A DNA stretch of 64,000 nt from Acanthosepion esculentum (GCA_964036315.1 OZ038496.1:18904185-18968184); one strand, 5' to 3'; numbered from the stretch's first letter, positions 51,495 through 61,864 are shown. Program-made: numbers and translations. Notes: generated from the sequence alone by a model not told the origin.

Positions 51495-52145
51495 AGTTTA
51501 AAATAAAATAAGAACTATAAGGAAGCATACTTACACTTAGACAGAGGCTGTTGCAATTTCTGGTCCACATAATAAGGAAAGAAGGCCTGAAGAATATGAA
51601 GACTTAATGGAATCAAAAGAAACAGAGGGAAACAGCAAATAACTAATTTAATTCGCTTGTGTGAATGGATGTTAGAAAAAGGACAAAGAAGGATGGTAAA
51701 GAGTCAAAAGTTACTTAGAGTAAAAAATGGCAGGAAGTTGTGGAGAACAATGATCGTGCACTTAATGAGTTTGTGTGAATGGATGGCAGAAAAAGAACAA
51801 AGAAAGATGATAAAGAGTCAAAGGTTACTGAGAGAAACAAAAGGCAGGAAGTTGTGGTATTATGGTGGCTGTAGTAAGAATGGTTTACTTCCCCAACTAT
51901 TGACTTTTGTGTGAATAGATGGCAGAATAAGGATAAAAAGGGAAGGTAAAGACTCTAAAGTTACTTTGAGCAACAAAAATCAGGAAGTTGTGGAGAGCTA
52001 TGATTGATAACATCCTGAAGGGATATGACACATATAAGAATTCCTGAGAGATTAGCAGGTTATGGATATTCCCCAAGATAAACTGATCTGTGAAAGACAT
52101 ATTCTTGATTGAAGTTAGAAACCTTAGGATAGAAACTTAGGAAGA
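51495..52145 (+). pseudogene. LINE-R 3' relic with triplicated C-terminal block
   Basis: The degenerate ...GHIMRKEGLK-type start (CACATAATAAGGAAAGAAGG, 51568) is followed by three copies of TGTGAATGGATG...AAAG(A/T)GTCAAA(A/G)GTTACT...GGCAGGAAGTTGTGG, beginning near 51656, 51770 and 51907. It ends TTGATAACATCCTGAAGGGA. The second and third are separated by a piece resembling the LINE-J insert (GGTGGCTGTAGTAAGAATGG). Confidence 0.7.
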
Positions 52146-52269
52146 CAATTTCAGAGGAGCTGAAAGAACTATCAGTTAAAAAAATGGAAAATAATTTAGT
52201 TAACTTCTTGGAAATATATTCTTTCTGTTTTTTATTATTTCTTTTTATTTATCTACCTTTCCAAAACTC

Positions 52270-52845
52270 TGAATTAAATGATAGGAAAATATTCTTAGAA
52301 ACAAAGAAAAGTGTGCTGAACTGCTACGTAATATTGTCTATATTATTGTGAAAGGTGGGGAATAGAAGCAACAAGGGAACTGATATTTGCAATTAGAAAG
52401 AGACAGTTGAGATTTCTGTAGCACATTATGAGGAAAGAAGGTTTGGAGAAATTAATACTCACAAGACATACTGATGGCAAGAAAAGCAGAGAGAAACAGC
52501 AAATAATCTACTTAATGAGTTTGAGTGAATAGGTTTGTCTATCACCTGGTTCATATTTCTCCGCAGTCTTTTGAACAGGAGTAGAGGTTTATCTCTTGTT
52601 TCCTGTTTAGGATTGGGTTTCCAATTCCTTCGAATGTCTTTTCATTCTCTTTCACTCCCAGTAGCCCTTTTACATCTTAGTTGCATTATTGCCTTGCTTT
52701 GGGTGAATTTATTAAAAATAAAAACATACCAAGGACAAACAGACATAGTAAAGAGTCATTGGTTACTACATAAAGCATCAAGAGACTGGAAGCTGTGAAG
52801 AGTTATGATTGTCTAAATCTTGAAGGGATATGGCACAAAAAATTC
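52270..52845 (+). pseudogene. LINE-R 3' relic split by a J-s insertion
   Basis: AAACAAAGAAAAGTGTGCTG, AGCACATTATGAGGAAAGAA and AATGAGTTTGAGTGAATAGG, then the J-s insert (52533-52727). It continues with GTAAAGAGTCATTGGTTACT and AGCTGTGAAGAGTTATGATT. Confidence 0.75.
52533..52727 (+). mobile_element. J-s element nested in LINE-R
   Basis: CAGGAGTAGAGGTTTATCTC, GGATTGGGTTTCCAATTCC and the LINE-J-type tail TTGCCTTGCTTTGGGTGAAT plus A-rich end. Confidence 0.75.
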
Positions 52846-53119
52846 CTGAGGGGTTGGTTGGTTATGAAGGTTTCACTGAACTGATCAGTGGGAGACATAA
52901 ACTTATTGAAAGTTAGAAATCTATGAATAAATTTGGTCTAGAAAAATCAATTTTAGTTGAATTGAAGGAACCGTCTACCCAAAGAAATTGACAATAATTT
53001 AGAAATATATTCTTTCTACTTCTTTTTATGTCCCTCTTTGCCACTTATTTATAAGTCAGGTAATGCTGGATAATCTTGCTATGAGCTTTCAGAGTAGTCA
53101 GTTTTTTAAAACTGATTTT

Positions 53120-53328
53120 TTATTGCAAATAGCAGTAGATACGTTCACCTATCACCCAGTTCACACTACTTAACCTACTATTGAACAAGAGTAGCAGTTT
53201 ATCTTGTGTTTCCTGTTTAGGATTGGGTTTCCAGTTCCTTTTAAAGTCTTCTCATTCTCTTTCACTCCCAATAACTACTTGTGGCTGAGTGGCATTATTG
53301 CCTTGCTTGGAGTGAAATGATTAAAATA
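53120..53328 (+). mobile_element. J-s element
   Basis: Same order as the 52.5-kb copy: CAAGAGTAGCAGTTTATC, GGATTGGGTTTCCAGTTCC, TTGCCTTGCTTGGAGTGAAA, A-rich end. Confidence 0.75.
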
Positions 53329-53330
53329 TA

Positions 53331-53662
53331 TACAGTGGAAACTCAGTTCACAAATTTAATTCATTCCTGAAGGCTGTTCATAACCCAAAATGTCATAAAC
53401 CAAAACTATTTTTCCAATAGGAATCAAGGTTGAAAAAAAAAATCACAGTACAATAAAATTGGAAAAAAAGAGCACAACATAACACATGAATGTATACAAC
53501 ATGGCAGTTGAATCAGAAATTATTCTCTTTGCGTTAACTTGGTTCGGCAATGTTGTTCAAGAACCGAAATTTTGTTTAATAACCAAGGCATTTTCATCTC
53601 GAATTTTCTTTTTGAAAACCAGTTTGTTCGACATGTGAGACATTCGAGAACCAAGGTTTAAC

Positions 53663-53668
<6 letters not shown>
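53331..53668. mobile_element. MITE with imperfect terminal inverted repeats
   Basis: The left end TACAGTGGAAACTCAGTTCA and the right end (reverse complement TGCAGTTAAACCTTGGTTCT) are imperfect inverted repeats with TA at both edges. The interior repeats the theme GTTC(T/A)...AACC(A/G)A. No transposase is encoded. TA target and ends suit a Tc1/mariner-type non-autonomous element. Confidence 0.6.

Positions 53669-53727
<59 letters not shown>
53668..53727. repeat. TA tract
   Basis: 60-bp TA between the MITE and the hairpin. Confidence 0.95.
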
Positions 53728-53730
<3 letters not shown>

Positions 53731-53875
53731 TTTATTTAAATATTATAACATATTTATGTTATAATATTTAAATAAATAATTATATCTGCTCTACTCTGTA
53801 TTGAACACTCTTTTAAGAATAATGATTGTTGGTTATTGGAATTTATTCCATATATACCAATCCTATACTTGTATG

Positions 53876-53880
<5 letters not shown>
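53722..53880 (+). mobile_element. H1 remnant: 31-bp perfect hairpin plus H1 tail
   Basis: Arms 53722-53752 and 53755-53785 are exact reverse complements with a TT loop. The H1 tail CTGCTCTACTCTGTATTGA follows, then a TA tract (53878-53925). Most of each arm of the larger copies is gone from the apex. Confidence 0.75.
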
Positions 53881-53936
<56 letters not shown>

Positions 53937-53947
53937 GTATGTATGCA

Positions 53948-54290
53948 TTTCAATTCAGTGTTTTGTCACTGTGCTAAGTAATGAAAGCAAAACTTTATTG
54001 CAGTTAATAATAAGTAATTAGAAAATAAATATTTCATTAAAGGCAATTACTGACTTGGCTTTAATTACAGTAATTAAAACAAAATAGATCAACTGAATTG
54101 CAACTCATACTGCTGGGTTTTTTATTACATAAGAGAATAGCACAGAAATTACGTTACTGTTAATAACTAATCCATACGTAGGCTTATCAAAACAAAATAT
54201 GTAAGCTGGAATATATAAAAAAACCTTTTGGATGTTTCAAAATTTTATTCGGTTGCCAATGTTTCAGTCAGTAAGGACATCATCAGAGCA
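53948..54290 (+). repeat. interspersed modules A then B
   Basis: Module A (GTAATGAAAGCAAAACTTTA, TTAATAATAAGTAATTAG) at about 53960-54075 matches 57800-57905. Module B (AAAATTTTATTCGGTTGCCA) at about 54190-54290 and, past a LINE-J insertion, 54691-54780 matches 57505-57700. On minus, 54261-54286 reads CTGATGA-T-GTC...GAC-T-GAAAC. Module order is A-B here but B-A at 57.5 kb. Confidence 0.65.
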
Positions 54291-54292
54291 AC

Positions 54293-54690
54293 TTCTTTTT
54301 TAAATCCTTTCACCCCAAGCAAGGGGATAATGGGAGTGAAAGACAATGAGAAGAATTTAGGGAGGAGAAAGGACAATAAAAGAACAAGAAGACAGAAACT
54401 GATGATTAGCATTGAATTAAAATTTTTCAAGATTGTAGGTGACAGGGAAGCAAGAAACCAAAAGAAAGTGAGGAGTTTGAGAAAATAAACTATTTGAATA
54501 AAATTTATGGTTATATCTACCTAGTTCAACCCTAAAACAGTGAGACCTAGTTGCCAATTTAGTAGCACGCTTAAATTCATACAGTTTAGGTATCAAAGAG
54601 GAAACATCAGAAAAATGAAAAGATGGACAAAAGCCACGTTACAATGGTGGATAAGTGACTGAAGTTCACATGCCAGGTCGGGACTAATTA
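54293..54690 (-). mobile_element. LINE-J 3' fragment inserted in module B
   Basis: T-run then CACCCCAAGCAAGGGGATAA, the 3' untranslated region, and a degenerate end of the ORF (AATTTAGTAGCACGCTTAAA, TACAATGGTGGATAAGTGAC) to TGCCAGGTCGGGACTAAT. Confidence 0.75.
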
Positions 54691-54790
54691 CAGTTGAAAA
54701 AACTAAGGAAAAATCATCACCATGACAACCTTGCTACTTCGAAACACTGTAGTTAATTTGAAGAATTAACAATTAATAAAATTAGAAATA

Positions 54791-55229
54791 AATATTTGTT
54801 AACAAATCAATGAGATTTTTAAATAAGAAAATGTTAAAATAAATCTAATATATAGGTATTTGATGTAAGAAAATAGAAGATTGTATTTGATGATATCAAA
54901 TTGCTCAGATCTGAAACCACCCACCTGACGTCCCCTCCAGGATCGTGTTAATACAATTTGTACTGAAGCTAATAATTTACTAATAATTTTACTGGTATCA
55001 AAACTACGTACATCAAATATGGACAAAAATTAGATTAGTACAAATGTTGAGGTGCTGAAAAGAAATATCTTCATAACATCATTCCAACTTGCAATAGCAT
55101 TATAAATAACAATGAAAAAAAATATATAACAATTACAAGGTCTATATAGCTATCTGTCTGACAGAGCCAGACATAGAACAAGTAAATAGCGTGAAACCCA
55201 GGGTCACAAACACACATAAATCCAAATAT
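54791..55229. other. unassigned stretch
   Basis: A 75-codon minus frame (54799-55026) is not recognised. No shared repeats. Confidence 0.4.
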
Positions 55230-55335
55230 ATATATAATTATTTATTCAAAAATTATAACATAAATATGTTATAAAATCACTACAAAAATAGCCATTTTGT
55301 TTCAACACTTATCGTAAGATATTTTTGCCAAAAAT
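55230..55335 (-). repeat. H1-like hairpin remnant and GAAACAAAATG repeat
   Basis: ATTATAACATA/TATGTTATAA is a short inverted pair as at 53.75 kb. TAGCCATTTTGTTTCAACAC parallels 44.54 kb, with the CTGATGA box mutated. Confidence 0.5.
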
Positions 55336-55401
55336 TGGGAGTGTCATGGCTAATGACAGCCAAGTGTTAAGTAGTTTATGACTACAAAGAGTTAAGTAGT
55401 T

Positions 55402-55404
<3 letters not shown>

Positions 55405-55448
<44 letters not shown>

Positions 55449-55449
55449 G
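55405..55449. repeat. CA then TA microsatellite
   Basis: (CA)n to (TA)n, adjoining the 3' end of the SINE-A below. Confidence 0.95.
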
Positions 55450-55855
55450 ATGGACTCTCCCGTCGAACTCGACGTATGAGGGTCAGGCAGATCAGTTCCC
55501 AGACACCCACACAGGATTTGATTATAGTGGTGAAGGCTTTGTGCAGGGCCATCCACACTTTTTGGAGGGACGAATACAGGGACCTGGTGCAACGAATGCC
55601 ACAAGGTCCCCAAACGACCCTCTGCAGGTTTTGAATTCAGAGTTGTCCTCCTCCTAGACCAGTTGCCATTCAAGGCTATAGAACCCAGTCTGTCCTGCTA
55701 TTTACCCATAGTTGGAGGGAGAAGAAGAGGATTCACACCTTTCCCAAGGGTATTAGCACGTAAGTGAATGTAATGGATTCGACAGGAATTCAAACTCGGC
55801 TCTCCGATTCCTCAATCCAAGCCGTTATCCATTACTCCACCGTGCCTCCATATAT
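55440..55855 (-). mobile_element. SINE-A1, longest copy
   Basis: On minus the head GGAGGCACGGTGGAGTAATG (55855), B-box-like GAGTTTGAATTCC and the A body lead to the A1 tail (CTCTGAATTCAAAACCTGC). A further ~180-nt 3' region follows (CATACGTCGAGTTCGACGGG) that other A1 copies here lack. Low divergence suggests a young element. A spurious 90-codon frame crosses it. Confidence 0.85.
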
Positions 55856-55856
55856 A

Positions 55857-55876
55857 TGAAGTTCACATGCCAGGTC

Positions 55877-55917
<41 letters not shown>
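55857..55917. repeat. 21-nt LINE-J scrap plus TA tract
   Basis: GAAGTTCACATGCCAGGTCGG is identical to 54663-54683 within LINE-J, but here it stands alone before TA (55879-55917). Confidence 0.8.
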
Positions 55918-55920
<3 letters not shown>

Positions 55921-56237
55921 CATATATGCATAAAAGGCTCAAACACTAATATTCCATGGTTATAATTTATTACATTGGAATGTAATCACAATCCAATTCA
56001 TCAGACCTACAAATTCAAAAAGAAATTGGAAAATATGACTCCAGGTATAAAAACAAAATTTCAGTGAGAGTGTATGTGCAGGAGTGGGAAACAAGTGTGA
56101 GAGGGAAATGTATGAAAGCTCTAGAGAGGGGTGTAATAGAAGAAAGAAGAACAGGAAGGCCTAAAGGTGAAGGTGGGGATTACAATTTAACAGAGAGAAG
56201 TTTTAAAGGGAATAACATTTTAAATGAGTGAGCTACA
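55918..56237. other. unassigned stretch
   Basis: Near 55975-56030 a minus-strand TCTGATGAATTGGATTGTG is a further CTGATGA-type phrase without the GAAAC box. Otherwise nothing. Confidence 0.4.
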
Positions 56238-56562
56238 GATAAATATTGTCGGGATTATCTCACCGACGAATAAGGGGGGAAAGGAAAGACGATTTCAAGG
56301 CTTGCAACGAAAAGTCTGACGTTACGTACAAACAAGCGAAGTCTTCCTTGTAACGGTAACAAAAGTCAAATGACTAGTAACACGCGGTACTCTCCTATGC
56401 GTAACAAGTGAGCTCTACAAAGGATCTGTAGAGAAAAAAAAAAACTCAAGGTGCGACTGAAAGTAGCACCTTTTAAATTCTCAAGGTCTCGTTTAACGTG
56501 ATTCTAGGTCTCGTTCAACATCTTCTCAGATTTGCTGACCTAAAGTTAAAAAACAGACACCG
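56238..56562. other. CpG-containing island, solo-LTR-like
   Basis: About 325 bp clearly richer in CpG than its flanks (TCACCGACGAATAAGG, TGACGTTACGTACAAAC, AACACGCGGTACTC). The edges TGTCGGGATT and CAGACA form TGTC...GACA termini as in LTRs, but I see no 5-bp duplication. A promoter or part of an unknown DNA element is equally possible. Confidence 0.35.
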
Positions 56563-56699
56563 GAAACATGTGGATACATTTCTGGTGACATTAGACATAA
56601 TAAAAGATTATATGATCTAAATTTAATATCCAGCTAATTCACATTGCTGATGTATATATGAAAATTTGTCATCTGGTTTGCATTTACTAATCTTATGTA

Positions 56700-56748
56700 T
56701 ACATGAAAAGAGAAGATGTGAGAGAGGAAGAAAAGGCCCAAGGAAAAA

Positions 56749-56786
<38 letters not shown>

Positions 56787-56868
56787 AGATTCTTGATAAA
56801 ATACAAAGAATCTGCAATGTTATTGGTCCTGGAAGATGAGAAAGAGGAAGAAAAGGCCCAAGGAAAAA

Positions 56869-56911
<43 letters not shown>

Positions 56912-57006
56912 AATTGGACAAAGTTCAACAATTTATTTAAAGATAAAAAGAACGTTAAAACATATCATAAATGTCTTTAAATATATATATATATATATAT
57001 ATATAT
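56700..57006. repeat. TA-tract-bounded segmental duplication containing LINE-J scrap
   Basis: GAAGAAAAGGCCCAAGGAAA plus AAGA and a TA tract occurs twice (56728-56782 and 56847-56908). The LINE-J phrase TTCTTGATAAAA...CTGCAATGTTATTGGTCCTG that begins the real LINE at 57007 is also present at 56783-56830. Every breakpoint lies at a TA tract. Confidence 0.8.
56909..56981 (-). mobile_element. SINE-C 3'-end fold-back, deleted apex
   Basis: TTTGAATTGGACAAAGTTCA ... TTTATTTAAAGAT (antisense with full 3' end) is joined to AAAAAGAACGTTAAAACATA ... GTCTTTAAA (sense, lacking the end), with TA tracts on both sides. Confidence 0.7.
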
Positions 57007-57475
57007 AAAGAGTTTCTTGATAAAACACAAAGAAGAATCTGCAATGTTATTGGTCCTGAACTGGCATTTCAGCTTCAGTCACTTTCTCACTGCCATAACA
57101 TAGTTTCCCTGTGCCTTTTCTATAAATATTTTCATGGTAATTGTTCTGATGAGCTTTCCTCTTTTTTACCTTGACTTTATGAATTTAAGCACAATATTAG
57201 ATTGGCAGCAGGGACTCATCATTTTACGGTTGAAATGGCTTGATGTAACTGTAAGTTCTATGCTAACAGTTTCTTCTCTCTCATTTCTCAATTGCAGAAC
57301 ACTCTTCTGGCTTCTTGCTTTCCAGACAACTTTGATCTTCAAAAAGTTAAATGCAATGCCAATCATTATCTACTGTCTTCTTAATTCTTGTTCTCTTATT
57401 GTTCTCTCACATTAATAATGTTTTCTTTTTCTCATATTTTCTCACAATCAGTAGCCCAAAGAATATGTATGTATA
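57007..57475 (+). pseudogene. LINE-J C-terminal fragment
   Basis: EFLDKTQRRICNVIGPELAF, QLQSLSHCHNIVSLCLFYK and FHGNCSDELSS (57010-57170). The frame then shifts, with the rest recognisable in other frames (PDNFDLQKVKCNANHYLLSS region) to about 57385. The conserved tail is lost. Confidence 0.8.
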
Positions 57476-57486
57476 CACACACAAAC

Positions 57487-57925
57487 ATATATATATATAT
57501 ATATAAGATGGAATATGTGATAGTTATTTAAAATTTTATTCTGTTGTTAATTTTTCCTTCAGTGAAACATCATCAGAAAACAAAAAAAAAACCTGGAAAA
57601 AATTGTTACCATGCCAACCTTGCTGTTTATAAATGCAGTTGTTAATTTGAAAATTTAAAAATCTTAACAGTTAATAAAATAAAAAATAAATATCTGTGAC
57701 AGTGAAGTTTGTGCATAGGAAAATCTTAAAATATCAGTCAGTTATGGGGAGCTTTTTTAAAAGAAATTTCATACATTTCAACTCAATGTTTTGTCAGTTT
57801 GCCAAGTAATGAAAGCAAAACTTTGCTGCAATTAATAATAAGTAATCAGAAAATAAATAATTGATACATCAAAGGCAATTATTGACTTAGCTTTAATTAG
57901 AATAATTGATCTGATATAGGAAAGT
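57487..57925 (+). repeat. interspersed modules B then A
   Basis: After a TA tract (57487-57505), module B (AAATTTTATTCTGTTGTTAA; minus CTGATGATGTTTCACTGAAG) is followed by CCATGCCAACCTTGCTG and then module A (GTAATGAAAGCAAAACTTTG). Partner of 53.95-54.78 kb. Confidence 0.65.
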
Positions 57926-58333
57926 AAGAGAAAGTTATCGTAAGAAAAAGAATTAGTCTATAACTCAAGAAAATATTGAATGCATATAATTCAAATTATA
58001 ATTTATGATCATCAAATTATCAATAAATCTATAGCTTCATGATAAAAAATGTTTATTCTAGGCAATATATTATATCCACCAATTCTAAACTTCATGGCTA
58101 AGATCCGCCATGCCACGCATATTGTAGCGAAACACTGACATTCCCTTTGTATTCCATTGGTGAGATGAAACTCTCTTAGGCCTTGTACAATGTAAACAGT
58201 ACTGAAGAAAATATTCTTTCCCTTTGTTGATGATCTTAGCCCAACACTTCTTAATTTACATATGTAAACACATCAATAAGTATATAACCTAATAATAATT
58301 TTTTTTTCTTTATACTAAAGGTTGCATTATTAT

Positions 58334-58339
<6 letters not shown>
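57926..58339. other. unassigned stretch
   Basis: Nothing recognised; ATT triplets just before the TA tract. Confidence 0.45.

Positions 58340-58379
<40 letters not shown>
58340..58379. repeat. TA tract
   Basis: Pure TA repeat. Confidence 0.95.
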
Positions 58380-58382
<3 letters not shown>

Positions 58383-58474
58383 ATTCTTTTTAATTTATTT
58401 ATAATCGGAGAGTGTGTGATATTAAAGATACAGTGTTTGGTGTGTGCACTATTCAACATTGCTTGATCAGTGAT

Positions 58475-58690
58475 GCACTTTGTAACTGAGTCAGTAGAAG
58501 CAATTCAGATCTAATGACAGTTTCTCCTGACAAGCAGGAGTGCAGGCTTGAATCCTGCAGGAGAGTGTTTTTTTCTTTAATAAATTCTTGAATATTCAGA
58601 CCAGTAAAAATAAATAAAAATAGTGTTTAATAAATAAATGGAGCTGCTATTCAAATATTGGTATCCACTAAAAGAAAAGAAGAATAATGT
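58475..58690 (+). mobile_element. SINE-C with tRNA-like head
   Basis: B-box GGCTTGAATCCT (58546-58557) lies in a perfect T-arm stem GCAGG/CCTGC, preceded by a stem CTCCT/AGGAG. The anticodon-loop position lacks the invariant U33 and variable-loop spacing is wrong, so it is not a tRNA gene. The body CAGACCAGTAAAAATAAA parallels 5.0 kb. Confidence 0.7.
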
Positions 58691-58698
58691 CATACATT

Positions 58699-58790
58699 TT
58701 TGAATTGGACAGATTCCGACAATTTATTTAAAGACATTTTTTATATGTTTAACGTTCTTTTTATAGATATATCTATAAAAAGAACGTTAA

Positions 58791-58795
<5 letters not shown>
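58699..58795 (-). mobile_element. SINE-C 3'-end fold-back
   Basis: Arms 58747-58768 and 58771-58792 are exact 22-bp reverse complements. On minus the sense arm continues to TCCGACAATTT region and TCCAATTCAAAA (58699); the other arm stops at AACGTTAAAC and runs into (CA)n(TA)n. Confidence 0.85.

Positions 58796-58851
<56 letters not shown>
58791..58851. repeat. CA then TA microsatellite
   Basis: Directly abuts the hairpin arm. Confidence 0.95.
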
Positions 58852-58853
<2 letters not shown>

Positions 58854-59439
58854 CATCTGTTCACCACAATACACACACATAATTTTGGGTTTCTTTTTAC
58901 TCAATGTCAAGTTTCTGTACTTTTTTTCAGATCAAATTTTGATTTGGACTTTTAATCTTTTTTGATTACTGCTAGGTGAATTTTTGCATCCTGAATCAGA
59001 AAGTGAATGAACTTTTTTGTTTCCGTTTTTATTCAATCTAATTTTCTTCTTGATCTTTTGGGAGCTACCAATGTTTCTCGAACTGTTGACATTACCATCC
59101 TAAAATTGGTTTGTAGCGTGCATTTGTTTTGGCTTTTTTTACTTTCTATTTCTGCTGATTTGATCTTCAAGTTGCTACAAGTCAGGTTTTCCTGCCTTCC
59201 AAGATGCAATCAATAAGAACTTTGATTGTAACCAAACACAAAAGAAAAAGAACATTTAATTGAAATATAAAGTTTGTTTTTTCTTTCTTCCAAGTTTGCA
59301 TTTAAAATTTACAAAAACAGAGGAGCCAACAACTCGGTTGTAGATATTTGGAATGTGTAGCCCCATTTCCAATTATAAACTAAAATAATTTAAATTCAAA
59401 AACAAAGTGAAAGGTGTACTCTTAGATTGATCTTCTATA
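58852..59439. other. unassigned stretch
   Basis: A 69-codon frame at 59007-59216 (+) and overlapping minus frames have no recognised motif. Confidence 0.4.
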
Positions 59440-59895
59440 TGCTGTGTCCCTTCAGGACATTGGTGATCATGGCTCTCCACAATTTCCTGTCCTCTCTCCC
59501 AAGGCCAGCTTTGCTATCCATTCACTCAAGTTCTCTAATTTTGTGTGTTGTATGTAGCTTTCCTCTGGCCCTCTACCTTCAATGTATCCTGTGAGTATCA
59601 AATTTTCCAAGCCCTCTTTCCTCTTTATGTTCCCCAGAAATTTAAATTATGTTATGTATGTGTCTTTTTTGTTGTCGTTCTCTCTAGAACTTTGGCATTG
59701 ATCACATGTTCAGTCTCGGCATCCTTCTGTAGAACCACATTTCTGTTGCTTCAAGTCTCTTTTTCATCTGTGACGAGGTTAATACTTTGCTCAGCTTTTG
59801 AAAGGCATCTTTCACTATCCCAATGTGCCTTCAGATTTCCATGTCACACTTTTTGTCTTCTGTTTATATGCTTCCCATGACATCTAAATTTTTAC
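59440..59895 (-). pseudogene. LINE-R C-terminal relic
   Basis: On minus: CSTEGCRD-type start, EATEMWFYRRMP-like region (plus TTCTGTAGAACCACATTTCT), NLRNIKRKEGLENLI (plus CCAAGCCCTCTTTCCTCTTT) and an end RKLWRAMITNVLKGHS-like (plus GTGATCATGGCTCTCCACAA). It is broken by frameshifts. Confidence 0.7.
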
Positions 59896-60199
59896 AACCG
59901 TTTGATTTCGGCATCTCGAATTTGTAATTTACATGTTGGGCTGTTGCTTTTGCAATCTTTTTTGCAATTGATGTTTAGTCTTTTCTTCTCACTTTCCTTC
60001 ATTATCTTCTGAAGGAATTATGCATACATACCTATAAGCATTAAAACATTATACTATCAAGTACTTTCTTTATTCTACATTTTTTTTCTTTTTTCTTTTG
60101 ATATTTATTTAATATCTGAAGTTTGTGAAAATGTTCCTCTCACTTTTCTTCAAAAAATACTAAAGACTGAACACTCCTATCCAAGTATACTAGACAATC

Positions 60200-60625
60200 C
60201 CTGTTGCAGACACCTGCTCAAACACACCTGTGCTTGCTCATCACCCACAGAGCCAGTCTGTGGTTTATACTGCAACTATGTTGAGTGGACCTTAGTTACA
60301 GTTTCTGGGAGAGAATGCACAATCTAGTGTGATCAACAGTCTGAACAAAGCCAGTGTATTCAATCCCTCAGTCATGATGACTTGTGACTTCATGCTATCA
60401 CAACCATTAGCAACATCTGAACAGTTCCGTCTGTGCAATTTTACTCATAAGCATTGGGTCAACTTCAGACACTTCCTAACGGTGTCACACAATGGGATCA
60501 TCTCTCCAGTTTGATATTATGAAGAAGTCACCACGCTAACAAATCAATCTTGGTGAAATTCAAACTCAGGTTTCATGGTCAGAATGTTAACGTTCTAGCT
60601 ACTCAGCCACTTGCCTACGGACACT
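60200..60625 (-). mobile_element. SINE-D, tRNA-derived, near full length
   Basis: On minus the head GTAGGCAAGTGGCTGAGTAG CTAGAACGTTAACATTCTGACC (A-box-like) and B-box-like GAGTTTGAATTTC begin at about 60618. The body reaches CCACAGACTGGCTCTGTGGG. A fragment of the same body is at 30.8 kb. A 61-codon frame within it is chance. Confidence 0.7.
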
Positions 60626-60629
60626 GAAT

Positions 60630-61150
60630 ATACATAGGAAAATAATATTTTTGCTGGAAAATTTTGCGCATCAATTCTTAATCTCTTTCCTTAAGCAGTT
60701 AAATTAAATTGCAGATATTCAAAATAAAGTATCTCTGGACAAGACTTGAACTCTTATCCCATATTTAGAAGAGCCCCACCCAATTTTTTTTCCACAAAAA
60801 CTTATTTAACAGTGTGTTAGTCATCTCGGATTTCTGCAAATGAATAGTAGCCTGAGGTGTTTACACATCCCAATACAAAAATGCTTGTAGTGTTACAATT
60901 ATTTAAAATATAGCCATACTGCTGAAAAAATAAGATAACCGGCGATCTCTGTTACAGTAGATATTAAATCAAAACTTGAACTGAAGATATAATTATTCAT
61001 TGAAATGAAAATTATGATAAATTTGTTGTATAAACATATGTTGTAAAATGTAGGTGGAACCCATCAATACAATAATAGAGAAAAGTTTTATTCATCAAGA
61101 ATAGCCACAATATAAAAAGATATTACATTAATAGATTCATAATTCCGTCA
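60630..61150. other. unassigned AT-rich stretch
   Basis: No shared repeat or coding signal. Confidence 0.45.
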
Positions 61151-61154
61151 ATTA

Positions 61155-61455
61155 TGTGTCATGCGTAATACATGCTTAGGCAATCATGTATCTTTCAATA
61201 CATGACTGACAAGGCAGACTTTTTTCCTGCAGTAGGTTACCATTTCTTTCTGCAGTAGACCAGTTGCCATCCAAGGCTATAGAACGCAGTCTGTCCTACT
61301 ATTTACCCATAGCTAGGGGAAGAAGAAGAGGATTCATACCTTTCCCCAAGGGTATTAGCATGTAAGTGAATGTAATGGATTCGACTGGAATTCAAAATCG
61401 GCTCTCCGATTCCTCAATCCAAGCTGTTACCTATTACTACACCATGTCTCCTCAT
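61155..61455 (-). mobile_element. SINE-A2, full length
   Basis: On minus from GGAGACATGGTGTAGTAATA (61453) through the A body to the A2 end TGTATTGAAAGATACATGAT. Close to the 8.1-kb copy. Confidence 0.8.
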
Positions 61456-61744
61456 AATTACAGAACTGAATGAGTAATATATATATAATGATTTATTATT
61501 GGAGATTAAAAAAAAAAGGTTAAAAATTGCTAAACAATAGCAATGATGCTTCAAGACTACAAATGTGTCTCCTTGGGCGATGGTAAATTACTAGTGAGTG
61601 AATGATTAATTTCAAAGGCAGAATACTTCCTCTTTATTTGAAAGAGAAAGAGAAAACAAAAAAAAAGCAGAATTAAAATGAGGCTTGTGTTAAAAATGTT
61701 CAATGAAAGTTGAGCATACTTCTCTATATTTTATGAAATAATGT
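61456..61744. other. unassigned
   Basis: A-runs near 61505 and 61660. Nothing else. Confidence 0.45.
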
Positions 61745-61864
61745 AATCATTTGCCTATTAGCTCTACTCTGTATTGAGCCCTCTTTTAAATTAAATGTTA
61801 CTGACAGTGGAATTATACTCCATTTGTTCTTATCTTACCTGTGTATAAATATATATATATATAT
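61745..61864 (+). repeat. H1 tail remnant with TA tract
   Basis: GCTCTACTCTGTATTGAGCC and TCTTTTAAATTAAATG match the H1 tail, ending in TA (61850-61864). No hairpin arms remain. Confidence 0.65.

Noticed and set aside
55401..55673. 90-codon minus frame (MNGNWSRRRTTLNSKPAEG start in one reading)
   Set aside because: It coincides with the SINE-A1 3' region and a CA repeat.
58500..58575. Possible tRNA gene (T-arm and anticodon-like stems)
   Set aside because: U33 is absent, variable-loop spacing is wrong and no acceptor stem forms; the same body occurs in SINE-C at 4.9 kb.
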